A stretch of 22,768 nt of DNA from Anaerolineales bacterium (GTDB lineage: Bacteria > Chloroflexota > Anaerolineae > Anaerolineales > UBA6663), in NCBI GenBank assembly GCA_017999235.1, contig JAGOBN010000009.1:1-22768 (forward strand), given 5' to 3'. The notes beneath the pieces were generated by a model that had not been told where the DNA came from, did no database searches, and saw nothing but the letters and a program-made list of their open reading frames with translations. Positions 13,069 through 21,700 of this stretch are shown piece after piece. The translations under genes and the position numbers were made by a program. How positions within the stretch are numbered: position 1 is the first letter of the stretch; each line of letters starts with the position of its first letter.

Positions 13069-15351
13069 TTAGAAGAGCGGCGGCATGCTCAACGCCGGGT
13101 GGTTCTTCTCGGTGATGAAGTTGACCAGGCCCTCGACGTCCGTGGCGATGCGCTCGTCGCAGATCTTCTCGATCAGGTCGGGGTCGCCCTCGCGCTCGGC
13201 CGCCTTCTTGAGCTGCTCGGCCATTTGCTCCTTGAGCACCGACGACATCCAGACCACGCGCTTGAAGCCGCCGTCGGCGGAGATGAACTTGGGGCTGAGG
13301 ATGTAGAACTTGCCATGCCCCATGATGCCGGGCGTCTGCAGGCCGCCGCCGGCCATGCCGGCCAGGGTGGAGAAGGTCATGCCGGCCGGCGTCATGCTGG
13401 TGTCCTCGCGGCTGACGATCATCACGCCGTTGGCCTCCGGGATGACCATGGCGATGCACTCAAAGCAGCCGCAGGCCGTCATCGGGTTCTCCATGATGGA
13501 GTAGATGGCCACTTCCTGCACCTGCTGATGCGAGGCGTTGCTGAGGAACTCGTTGGTGCCGGCCCAGTAGCCCTTGCTGGGGTCGAGGGTCAGGCTCTTC
13601 TTGATCGGCTGATTGGGGCCGGTGGGGTTGATCTGGAACGAGGCCTTGCAGTCCAGCCAGTTGTAAGCCCCGCACAGGCCCAGGCGTTCGGGCGAGACAA
13701 TGCACACGTGGTTGGGCGCGAAGGACTGGCACAGCGTGCAGGAGAAGAACTCCTCCACGCTCTCGTCCACCAGGTTGCCCAGGCGCACGTTGCGCTCGTC
13801 GTAGGCGGCGCGGGCGTTGGCCAGGCCCTGCTCCACCGCGGCCGGGTCGGTGATGATCGTCACCTGCACCTTGTCCACGATCGCGCCGAAGTCGGCGTGG
13901 AAGCGGGCGTGCAGGATGTCGCCGAAGTGGCGCAGGCTGAACCCCTTGTCGGCCGCGGTTTTGCTGATGCGGATCCAGGTGATATCGCGCTGGCCGATGT
14001 GCTGGATGCCGGAGGCGCCGTTGACAAAGTGGTGGACCTGGCGCTCGAGCACGGGCTCAAAGTCTTTCTGCATCTTGCGGCCGGCCACTTCGATCAGCAG
14101 GCCCATGTCGATGGCCCCGCCCACCGGCACCTGGCTGAAGTCCGGCCCGAGCACTTCAATCTTGCCGTCTTGCACGGCGTCGAAATCGAGCATCCGCAGA
14201 TATTCGTAGCAGCGGGATTTCTTGCCGCCGAACTCGACGCGCATGTCGTTCTTGCGGACCACCTCGCCCTCGAAGGCCGAGCCGTACGGCACCGGCACTG
14301 GGATTTCGGTCATCTTGAGCTTGAGGCCGCGCACCTCGATGCACTTCTGCACCAGTTGTTCGGCGCGCTCCAGGTCGTCCTTCCCCGCGATCTCGTTGAA
14401 GGGCAGGGAAACCACGTGCTCATAGCTGGTGATGCCGGTGGGCAGGATTTCAGGGATGACGGTGTCGGCGATGACCGGGAAGCCGAAGTTGATGGCGCCG
14501 GCGGCGGTGGCGTATTTGAGGTCGTCCACCTCGCCCAGCGCCAGCACAAAGGCGAAGACGCGGTTCTTGTTGTAGAGCAGGATGTCGCGGGCCTGGCCGC
14601 CCTTCATGCCGCCGAAAGTCAGGGCGGAACGGGTGGCGAAGCCCAGCGCGTAGATGGCGCTGATGGTGTCCGTGCCGAAGGGGACGGTGTAGGTGTCGTA
14701 GCCCAGCTCCACACCTTCTTCTTGAAGCTGGTGGATGATGCTGCGGCCGTTGACGTTGCCGGACAGGAAGGTCAGGATGTTGCGGCGCTGCAGTTCGCGC
14801 ACGATCTTGACCGCGACTTCATTGGATTTGGCGCAGCCGACGATGGCGGCGAAGCCGGGCATCCGCCCATCGACCAGCTGAATCCCCCACGTGCGGAGCT
14901 GGATGTCGTCGATGGGGCCATTCAGGTGGCCGCCGTCGCTGTTGAGGCCGGCCTCCGGGGAGGTGAAGGAGGTGCCGCCGGCCAGCTTGAAGCTGGCGAG
15001 CGGCTCCGGCTGCTGATTGTAGACAAAGCGCACGGCCTCGATGGCTTCCTCCGCCAGCAGAGTCGCCATGCCGGCGTCCAGGGTTTCACCCAGATAGGGC
15101 GTCCAGCGGCGGTCCGGCGGCACCGGGTGCAGCAGACGTTTGGCGGTGGCCAGCACCTGGGTCAGGTCGCCCAGTTTCTCCACCGTCTGGCCGGTCATGC
15201 CCAGAATCAGCGGCAGATGGTAGGCGGTGTTGGGGAAGGCGACGGGCGTCTCTGGGCCTTTTTCAGTCAGGGCCTGGCCCAGCATCCCCTCGAATTCATT
15301 GACGATCCGGTTGGCGCCGCGCAGGGCGCGGGTGGCGATATAACGAGACAT
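13069..15351 (-). CDS. acsB: Acetyl-CoA synthase, CODH/ACS complex beta subunit (bacterial type)
   Basis: A 760-residue enzyme that condenses CO, the AcsCD methyl group and CoA at the Ni-Ni-[4Fe-4S] A-cluster. All A-cluster ligands are present: Cys538, Cys541, Cys550 and Cys560 in CTLCQSFAPNHVC and GLCGAYNW, plus Cys627-Gly-Cys629 in MTACGCFE. They sit at a constant +32 offset from Moorella residues 506/509/518/528/595/597 as I recall them. The N-terminal domain that contacts CODH is present, so this is the bacterial form rather than the shorter archaeal CdhC. Extra length lies near residues 112-150. The ATG at 15351 has GAGGA eight bases upstream, 15 bases after the cooS stop. Confidence 0.97.
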   Translation of the reverse strand: MSRYIATRALRGANRIVNEFEGMLGQALTEKGPETPVAFPNTAYHLPLILGMTGQTVEKLGDLTQVLATAKRLLHPVPPDRRWTPYLGETLDAGMATLLAEEAIEAVRFVYNQQPEPLASFKLAGGTSFTSPEAGLNSDGGHLNGPIDDIQLRTWGIQLVDGRMPGFAAIVGCAKSNEVAVKIVRELQRRNILTFLSGNVNGRSIIHQLQEEGVELGYDTYTVPFGTDTISAIYALGFATRSALTFGGMKGGQARDILLYNKNRVFAFVLALGEVDDLKYATAAGAINFGFPVIADTVIPEILPTGITSYEHVVSLPFNEIAGKDDLERAEQLVQKCIEVRGLKLKMTEIPVPVPYGSAFEGEVVRKNDMRVEFGGKKSRCYEYLRMLDFDAVQDGKIEVLGPDFSQVPVGGAIDMGLLIEVAGRKMQKDFEPVLERQVHHFVNGASGIQHIGQRDITWIRISKTAADKGFSLRHFGDILHARFHADFGAIVDKVQVTIITDPAAVEQGLANARAAYDERNVRLGNLVDESVEEFFSCTLCQSFAPNHVCIVSPERLGLCGAYNWLDCKASFQINPTGPNQPIKKSLTLDPSKGYWAGTNEFLSNASHQQVQEVAIYSIMENPMTACGCFECIAMVIPEANGVMIVSREDTSMTPAGMTFSTLAGMAGGGLQTPGIMGHGKFYILSPKFISADGGFKRVVWMSSVLKEQMAEQLKKAAEREGDPDLIEKICDERIATDVEGLVNFITEKNHPALSMPPLF

Positions 15352-15366
15352 GGGTGGGTTCCTCGA

Positions 15367-17364
15367 TTACGCCTTGACGGCTCCGTACAACGCTTCGGCG
15401 CGCGCTTCGACCGGCAGGTTTTCCAGCTGTTGCATGCGCCAATCGCCGCTCTTGCCAAAGTGGCTGGGGTCATAGGGCGCCAGGCCCAGTGCCGCGCGCT
15501 TCTTATCAATGTGCGCCAGGGATGTGCGCAGCATCTCTTCGTCGCTGGTGACGAACAAGAGCTTGCCGCCGAGTTCCTTCTCCCAGACTTTGTCCAGGAT
15601 CTCGGTGACCTCGTCGCTGTAGGCCACCGGGCTTTCGATGCCGAAGATCACGGCCGCGCCGGAGGCGGCCGCGTACGCGCCGATGGCCAGGGCCTTCTCG
15701 CTCATCCACTCCGGCGCCAGACCGACGGCCGGGATATCGGAGATGTCCTCGCCCAGCCCGGTCTCCTGCGCCATCTGGGTCAACACCGTCAGCACCCGGG
15801 TGTTGTCCACGCACGAGCCCATGTGCAGGACAGGCGGCATACCGGTCGCCTCGCAGACTTCGCGCAGGCCGGGGCCGGCATACTTGAGGGCGGCCTCGCC
15901 CGTCACCAGGCCCATCTTGCCGGAGGCCAGCGCCCCGCAGCCGGTCTGGACTACCAGCACGTCGTTCTTGAGGAACTCCTGCACCAGCCAGGTGTGGCTC
16001 TTGTCCTGGGTGACGCGCGGGTTGTTGCAGCCCACGTCGGCCACCACGCCGCGGATGCGGCCGGAGACGATGGCATCGTTGAGCGGCCGGAAGGAAGCGC
16101 GGTACGAGCCGCCCAGCATGTAATTGATGTACTCGTGCGAGAAGCCGGGGATGATGTCCTGGGCGTCGTCCGGAATGGTGATCTCGCCGCGGTTGACGAA
16201 GTTGTCGCAGGCGGTGCGCACGATCTGGCGGGCAATATCCAGCGCGTGGTGCTCGTCAAACTCGATGTGCAGGCCGCCCGTGATCTTGACCTTGGGCGAG
16301 GTGGTGATGACCTTGGTGTGGAAATGGTCGGCCAGGTTGGGCAGGGCCTGCATGATGCACTGCACGTCCACCACCATCGCTTCCACCGCGCCGGTGACCA
16401 GCGCCAGTTCCTGGTTGAGGAAATTGCCGGCCGAGGGCACGCCCTGGCGCAGCAGGATTTCGTTGGAGGTGCAGCAGATGCCGGCCAGGTTGATGCCGGC
16501 CGCGCCTTTGCTCTTGGCGTACTCAATCAGCTCCGGCTCGCTGGCCGCCGCCACAATCATCTCCGAGAGGGTCGGCTCATGGCCGTGCAGAACGATGTTG
16601 ACCTCGTCCTTGCTGAGCACGCCCAAGTTGACCTGGCCGACTTTGGGGGAGGGGGTGCCGAAGAGCACGTCGGAGAGCTCGGTGGCGATCATCGAACCGC
16701 CCCAGCCGTCCGCCAGCGCGCAGCGCAGCGCGCCCTTGAGGATGTGTTCGGCGTCCTGGTCGTCGCCCATGTGCGTGCGGTGGAGGATATCCACCACCTC
16801 GCGGTCGATGCCGCGCGGGACGATGCCGTACCGGCGCCAGGCCTCCTGGCGCTTCTTGGGGGCGCGCTTGATGAAGGCCAGTTCGCCGCGCTGTTGGCCA
16901 AATTCGCCGATGGCCTTCTGGGCGACGTCCTTGGCGAGCTGGGCCGTGGTTTTGCCTTCGAGCGGGACGCCGTAATAGGCGGCCACGGCGCGCAGTTTGA
17001 TGGGATCGCGCACCTGGTAGCCCTGCGCCTCGCCCTCGGCCGCCGCCAGGAGCGTAAAGGCCACGTCCCGGCCGTGATCGGAGTGGGCGGCGGAGCCGGC
17101 CGCGATGGCGCGCGCCAGGTTGCGGGCGGCGATGGTGGAGACCGTGGCGCCGCACACGCCGGTCTGCCCGTCCTTGGTGAGCCGGCACGGCCCCATAAAG
17201 CAGTTCTTGCAGCAAATGCCGGATTGGCCGGAGCCGATGGGGCAGGCGGCCAGCTTCTCGGCCCGCGCAAAGGCCGTATCCAGCCCGAGTTGGTCGGCGC
17301 GGATCAGCAGTTGTTGAGAAGCGTGGTCAATGGAGCGTTCTTCGGGCGTGCGTTTCTTGGTCAT
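15367..17364 (-). CDS. acsA: Ni-containing carbon monoxide dehydrogenase catalytic subunit
   Basis: A 665-residue CooS/AcsA enzyme interconverting CO2 and CO and supplying CO to AcsB. C-cluster ligands are visible by motif and spacing: His262 (HGHEP), Cys298 (GICCTSNE), Cys336 (VDVQC), Cys446 (DVGCNNP), Cys476 (QTGCGAL) and Cys518 (MGSCVDN). B-cluster cysteines are 52, 55, 60 and 71. The D-cluster pair would be Cys41 and Cys51, a CX9C loop rather than the CX7C of Moorella and Carboxydothermus enzymes. I chose the ATG at 17364, with AGGAGA nine bases upstream. A TTG at 17382 would add six residues across the ribosome binding site and is rejected. It is followed by acsB, its complex partner. 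Confidence 0.96.
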   Translation of the reverse strand: MTKKRTPEERSIDHASQQLLIRADQLGLDTAFARAEKLAACPIGSGQSGICCKNCFMGPCRLTKDGQTGVCGATVSTIAARNLARAIAAGSAAHSDHGRDVAFTLLAAAEGEAQGYQVRDPIKLRAVAAYYGVPLEGKTTAQLAKDVAQKAIGEFGQQRGELAFIKRAPKKRQEAWRRYGIVPRGIDREVVDILHRTHMGDDQDAEHILKGALRCALADGWGGSMIATELSDVLFGTPSPKVGQVNLGVLSKDEVNIVLHGHEPTLSEMIVAAASEPELIEYAKSKGAAGINLAGICCTSNEILLRQGVPSAGNFLNQELALVTGAVEAMVVDVQCIMQALPNLADHFHTKVITTSPKVKITGGLHIEFDEHHALDIARQIVRTACDNFVNRGEITIPDDAQDIIPGFSHEYINYMLGGSYRASFRPLNDAIVSGRIRGVVADVGCNNPRVTQDKSHTWLVQEFLKNDVLVVQTGCGALASGKMGLVTGEAALKYAGPGLREVCEATGMPPVLHMGSCVDNTRVLTVLTQMAQETGLGEDISDIPAVGLAPEWMSEKALAIGAYAAASGAAVIFGIESPVAYSDEVTEILDKVWEKELGGKLLFVTSDEEMLRTSLAHIDKKRAALGLAPYDPSHFGKSGDWRMQQLENLPVEARAEALYGAVKA

Positions 17365-17385
17365 AAGACAGGCTCTCCTCAATAA

Positions 17386-17422
17386 GGACGCTGGATCAAG
17401 GATGGACGCTGGCAGGCCAGCG
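17386..17422. repeat. Direct 9-bp repeat and small hairpin upstream of the CODH gene
   Basis: GGACGCTGG occurs at 17386-17394 and again at 17404-17412, 18 bases apart. The second copy overlaps a small inverted repeat, CGCTGG...CCAGCG, at 17407-17422. The pair lies in the 69-bp gap between the HMA-like stop and the CODH ribosome binding site. It could be a regulatory site or a weak processing hairpin; chance is also possible for elements this short. Confidence 0.4.
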
Positions 17423-17433
17423 CGGGGCTCACG

Positions 17434-17808
17434 TTACCGGTCGGCGGGATGCTCATCGCCCGGGTGACGGACGGAGAACCCTGGGCAGGGTCCGAGCGGC
17501 GACCAAGCGGGGACAGCTTCGATGAAGCGCTCAATGACGCCGGAGCCTTGGGCGAACTCGGTCATACCGGCCAGCCGCGCCGAGACCGCCGGCACGCCGA
17601 TGGGGTCGGCCGTGTAGCCGCGCTCGGCCAGGGCGGCTTGGATGACCGCCGGCCCAGTCTGGGCGGGGTCGAAATCCAACACTACTTTTTGCCAGGCCGC
17701 GCTGGCGACCACCGGGCGCACGCCGGGCAAGCCGGCCAAGAGCGCGCGAACTTCGACGACGTGGTGGTCGCCATACATCGTGGGCAATTCCAGGGTCAGA
17801 CGTTCCAT
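17434..17808 (-). CDS. HMA-fold-like protein without the CxxC metal site
   Basis: A 124-residue protein. The first 70 residues have the pattern of a heavy-metal-associated beta-alpha-beta-beta-alpha-beta domain: an opening LTLELPTMYGDHH, a helix VVEVRALLAGLPGV, the strand QKVVLDFDP, then AVIQAALAERGYT. In copper chaperones the first loop is MxCxxC; here it reads MYGDHH, with His15 and His16 and no cysteine. A non-HMA tail of about 50 residues carries Cys108 (GPCPGF), His115 and His120. The ATG at 17808 has GGAGG nine bases upstream. It lies between the DUF166 gene and CODH. A role in Ni or Fe-S handling for CODH is a positional inference; no such protein is part of the standard CODH maturation set. 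Confidence 0.65.
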   Translation of the reverse strand: MERLTLELPTMYGDHHVVEVRALLAGLPGVRPVVASAAWQKVVLDFDPAQTGPAVIQAALAERGYTADPIGVPAVSARLAGMTEFAQGSGVIERFIEAVPAWSPLGPCPGFSVRHPGDEHPADR

Positions 17809-17847
17809 GCGGGAAGCCTCCGTGGCGCGGCAGCCGGTTGGTTGTCG

Positions 17848-18636
17848 CTACTCGTCCACACGCCCGTGCGGGCGCAGGTAGGTGATCTCGAGATAGTTAG
17901 TTAGTTCGGTTTTGATCGCCGTCCGGACGAGGTTGCCCGAGACGTGCATGAGCGTGTCTTGGTAATCGGCGTCCTGGTTCATGCTGGCCAGACACGGGTA
18001 GTGGTGATGCAGCAGCCCGGCCTGCTGTTCGGCGTCCGCCACCGGGCAGCCGGCCAGCCCGGCCGCCACATGCCGGCCGCAGCCGCAGGCCGCATCGCGC
18101 ATGACGGTCACCGCCTGGATCTGGCGGTCAGCGTCCACGGCCACCTGGAACTCCGGCCGGCCGAAGACGGCGGCAAAGGCGCGGATCAGCGGCTGGTCAT
18201 AACGGACGGCGATGGGCGGCTGGTTATAGGTGGTTTCAGTGAGTGAGCAGAAAGGTTTGGGGAAAACCGCGGCGACGTTGATATCGGCCAGCCAGTGCCG
18301 GAGTTGATTGGCCAGGCCGGGCGGCAGCGATTCGTTGCGGTCAATGGGGGCGATGACGGCCCGCGCGCCGCAGCGTTGGACGATATCCGGGATCAGGCTG
18401 GCGACCCCCGGAGTATCCCCCAGCGCCAGGACCAAATCGGCCGGCGGGAAGGCGGCGGGCAGAAAATCATCCGGGTCATCTACCACCAGGGGGAGGGCTT
18501 TGGGCGCCGCCCACCGGTGGAGGACCCAGTTTGACGGACAATGCCGGCCGATATTATCTGCAATGCGCTCCCCCCACTGGGCTTGGGTGACTGCCAGAAG
18601 GGTGACGGGCTCATTGGCCGGCGCAGAAGCAGACAT
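17848..18636 (-). CDS. DUF166 family protein at the head of the CODH/ACS operon
   Basis: A 262-residue protein recognised as DUF166 from family strings: WGERIADNIG (21-30), the LPLVVDDPDDFLP block near 48-60, ADLVLALGDTPGVASLIPDI (67-86), PKPFC (126-130), MRDAACGCGRHVA (179-191) and HHHYPCLASM (210-219). Members occur mainly in methanogens and other CODH-bearing anaerobes and were once labelled thymidylate synthase; no activity is established to my knowledge. The conserved Cys130, Cys184, Cys186 and Cys215 with the His cluster at 210-212 suggest a metal or Fe-S site. The ATG at 18636 has GGGAG upstream. As first gene of the array, with a possible promoter just ahead, it is probably co-expressed with CODH. 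Confidence 0.8.
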   Translation of the reverse strand: MSASAPANEPVTLLAVTQAQWGERIADNIGRHCPSNWVLHRWAAPKALPLVVDDPDDFLPAAFPPADLVLALGDTPGVASLIPDIVQRCGARAVIAPIDRNESLPPGLANQLRHWLADINVAAVFPKPFCSLTETTYNQPPIAVRYDQPLIRAFAAVFGRPEFQVAVDADRQIQAVTVMRDAACGCGRHVAAGLAGCPVADAEQQAGLLHHHYPCLASMNQDADYQDTLMHVSGNLVRTAIKTELTNYLEITYLRPHGRVDE

Positions 18637-18667
18637 AGGCGCTCCCGACGATTTGGGGCGAAACGGT

Positions 18668-18697
18668 CTAATACGGTAAGGATAGGGAGAGCGTAAA
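18668..18697 (-). promoter_or_regulatory. Possible promoter for the CODH/ACS array
   Basis: Reading the minus strand, TTTACG (plus 18692-18697) lies 18 bases before TATTAG (plus 18668-18673), about 30 bases upstream of the DUF166 ATG. The matches to the TTGACA/TATAAT consensus are partial. This is the only sizeable gap at the head of the array, so a promoter is expected here, but the exact boxes are a guess. Confidence 0.3.
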
Positions 18698-18793
18698 GCG
18701 CCGGCTAGTGCGAGAAATCATGACTCTCGGGTGACAAAAACTAACAAACGCCCGTCCGAGTCGCCCTGATCGCCTACCCCAGGCCCATAATCT

Positions 18794-21700
18794 ATGGATA
18801 TAATGCCCGCGGTGGTAATCGCCAGGGGGGTGTTAAGATGTGGCCACTCAGCTTGCCAATGGTTAACTGTGCGTAATCGCCTCTGGGTTAAGTTCAAGCA
18901 CTGGTTGGCGGCGCCTCATTTTGAGGACGGCGACCGCACGCGCGCGGCCGCCTTGCTCAACAGCCTCCTGTTGATTTTTGCCGCCCTGGCCGGCCTGTAC
19001 CTGCTGCTCAGCCCCTTTATCGCGCCGATCCCCGGCCTCAGCGCCCCCCTCGCCGGGGTGTGCGTGGGGTTCATGCTCAGCTTGCGCTGGTTGTCGCGGC
19101 GCGGCGGGACGCGGCTAGCCAGCGGGCTGTTGGTGGGCGGGCTGTGGGCGCTGCTGACGGCCCATGTCTTCTTCACCGGCGGCCTTAATGCGCCCGGATT
19201 TGTGGCCTTCACCCTCATTGTGCTAGCGGCCGGCCTGTTGTTGGGCGAAGGCCCGGGCCTGCTGATGGCCCTCCTCAGCGCGCTGGCCGGGGCGGCGCTG
19301 TATGCGGCCCAGCTCCAGGGCTGGCTGCCCAACGCCGGGCTGGCGGAGGCCTCCGTGGGGCGGCTGGGGCTGCAGGCGTTGGTCTTGCTGGGTGTGGCGG
19401 GGCTGCTGGCGCTGGCGCTGGGCGCCAACAATCAGACCGTGACCCAGATGCGCCATGCGCTGGCCGACCGGCAGCGCGCCGAACACGCGCTGCGCGAGTC
19501 GGAGACCCGTTACCGGGTGTTGTTCGAAAGCAATCCCCAGCCGATGTGGGTGTATGACTTGGAGACGCTCAGCTTTCTGGCCGTCAACGAGGCCGCCATC
19601 ACGCACTACGGCTACACGCGCGCCGAATTTCTCGCCATGACGATCGTGGATATCCGGCCGCCGGAAGAGGAGCCGGCGGCCGGCGTCTGGCGGCACCGCC
19701 ACAAAGACGGGACGCTGATCGAGGTGGAGATCGCCACCCACGCGCTGACCTTTGCCGGGCGGCCGGCCAAGCTGGTGCTGGCCAACAACGTCACCGAACG
19801 CCGGCGCGCCGAGTCCGCCCTGCGCGACAGCGAGGCCCGCTACCGCGCCCTGGCCGAGTCCGCCCAGCGCCAGGCGCGTGAACTGGCCCTGTTGGACCGC
19901 GCCCGGTCGGTTTTGGCGCGCGCCCATGATCTGCCGGAGATCCTGCACGGCGTGGTGGAAGCGGTGGCGGAAATTTTTGGATATACCCTGGTGAGCCTGT
20001 ATCTGCGGGAGGGCGATGAACTGCGCCTCCAGCACCAGGTGGGCTACGCGCAGGTGTTTGAGCGCATCCCGCTCACGCGCGGCATCTCCGGCCAAGTGGC
20101 GCGGACCGGCCAGCCGGTGTTGGTGGCCGAGGTCAGCCACCGCCCGGATTTCCTGGGCGCGATCGCGGGCATCACCTCCGAAGTGTGCGTGCCGCTGCAT
20201 GACCAGCAGCAAGTGGCGGGCATCCTCAACGTCGAAAGCGTAGGGGAGGTGCGCTTGACCGAGGCCGATTTGCGGCTCTTGACCACCCTTGGCGAGCAGA
20301 TCAGCCTGGCGATCGAGCGCGCGCGGCTGTACACGGAGGCCAGCGCCAACGAGCGGCGGTTCCGCGCCTTGATCGAGAATGGCGCCGACGCCATCGCGAT
20401 TGTGGATGATGAAGGGCTGATCCAGTATGCCAGCCCGTCCACCAGCCGGGTGGTGGGTTTCCCCGCCGAAGAGCACCTCGGCACTAATGTGTTCGAGCGC
20501 TTTCATCCGGAAGACCGGGTGGAGACGCGCCGGCAGTTCACGCGGCTGCTGGAGCAGCCCGGCGCCAGCAGCGCCACCACGTTCCGGTACCGGCATCAGG
20601 ATGGGAGTTGGCACTGGATTGAAGCCACCGCCACGAACCTGCTGGCCGAGCCGAGCGTGCGCGGTCTGGTGGTGAATTACCGCGATGTCACCGACCGCAA
20701 GCGGGCCGAAGACCAGTTGGTTCACGATGCGTTCTATGACGCCCTGACCGGCCTGCCCAATCGGGCGCTGCTGTTGGACCGGCTGGCGCAGGCCCTCCGG
20801 CGCGCGCACCGCCGCGACGACTATGCCTTCGCCGTGCTGCTGCTGGATATCGACCGCTTTAAGGTGGTGAACGACAGTCTGGGGCATTCGCGGGGTGATG
20901 AGCTGCTGGTGGCGATCGCCCAGCGCGTGACGCAGGTGCTGCGCGCCGCCGACACGTTTGCCCGGCTCAGCGGCGACGAATTCGTGATCCTGCTGGACGA
21001 TGTCATGGGGCCGGAAGAGGCCGCGCTCATCGCCCAGCGCGTCCAGGCGCAGCTGGCTCGGCCATTCGACCTCGGCCCGCTGGAGATGGTCACCTCGGCC
21101 AGTATTGGGATTGTCTTGAGCGCCGCCGGCCACGAACACGCCGAAGAGGTGCTGCGCGACGCCGATATCGCCATGTACCGGGCCAAGGCGCTGGGCAAGG
21201 CGCGGCACGAGGTCTTTCAGGTGGGGCTGCGCGCGGCGGCGCTGGAGCGGCTGGGGCTGGAAGCGGACCTGCGGCGGGCGCTGGAGCGCGAGGAGCTGCG
21301 CGTCGCTTATCAGCCGATCATCGACCTGCGCACCGACCAGGTACTCGGGTTTGAGGCCCTGATCCGCTGGCAGCATCCCCAGCGCGGTTTGCTGGCGCCG
21401 GCCGCCTTTGTGCCGGTGGCGGAAGACAGCGGCTTGATCATCCCCATCGACCGCTGGATGCTGCAAGCCGCCGGCCGGCAGATCCGCGCCTGGCAGGCGC
21501 GCTTCCCGGCCGTGCCGCCGCTGTCGCTCAACGTCAACCTGTCCGGCCGGCACTTCACCCAGCCGGACCTGGCCCAGCATATCGAGGCCGGCCTGCGGGC
21601 CGCCAACTGCCCGCCCGCCAGCGTGCGGCTGGAGATCACCGAGAGCGTGATCATGGAAAACATCGATTTGGCGGCCGCGCTGATCAAGCAGCTGCACGCG

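Noticed and set aside
17365..17382. TTG start adding six residues to the CODH
   Set aside because: The added codons read through the ribosome binding site of the ATG at 17364; the extension is not needed for the fold.
12700..17385. Plus-strand open frame of 1561 codons antisense to cooS/acsA and acsB
   Set aside because: It lies opposite genes with full catalytic motifs, has a low-complexity Gly/Ala/Val/Asp/His-rich composition, no recognisable domain and no ribosome binding site. Long antisense frames arise in GC-rich genes with biased third positions.
17848..18636. Thymidylate synthase annotation for the DUF166 protein
   Set aside because: The old label for the family has no support here: the thymidylate synthase active-site and folate motifs are not visible.
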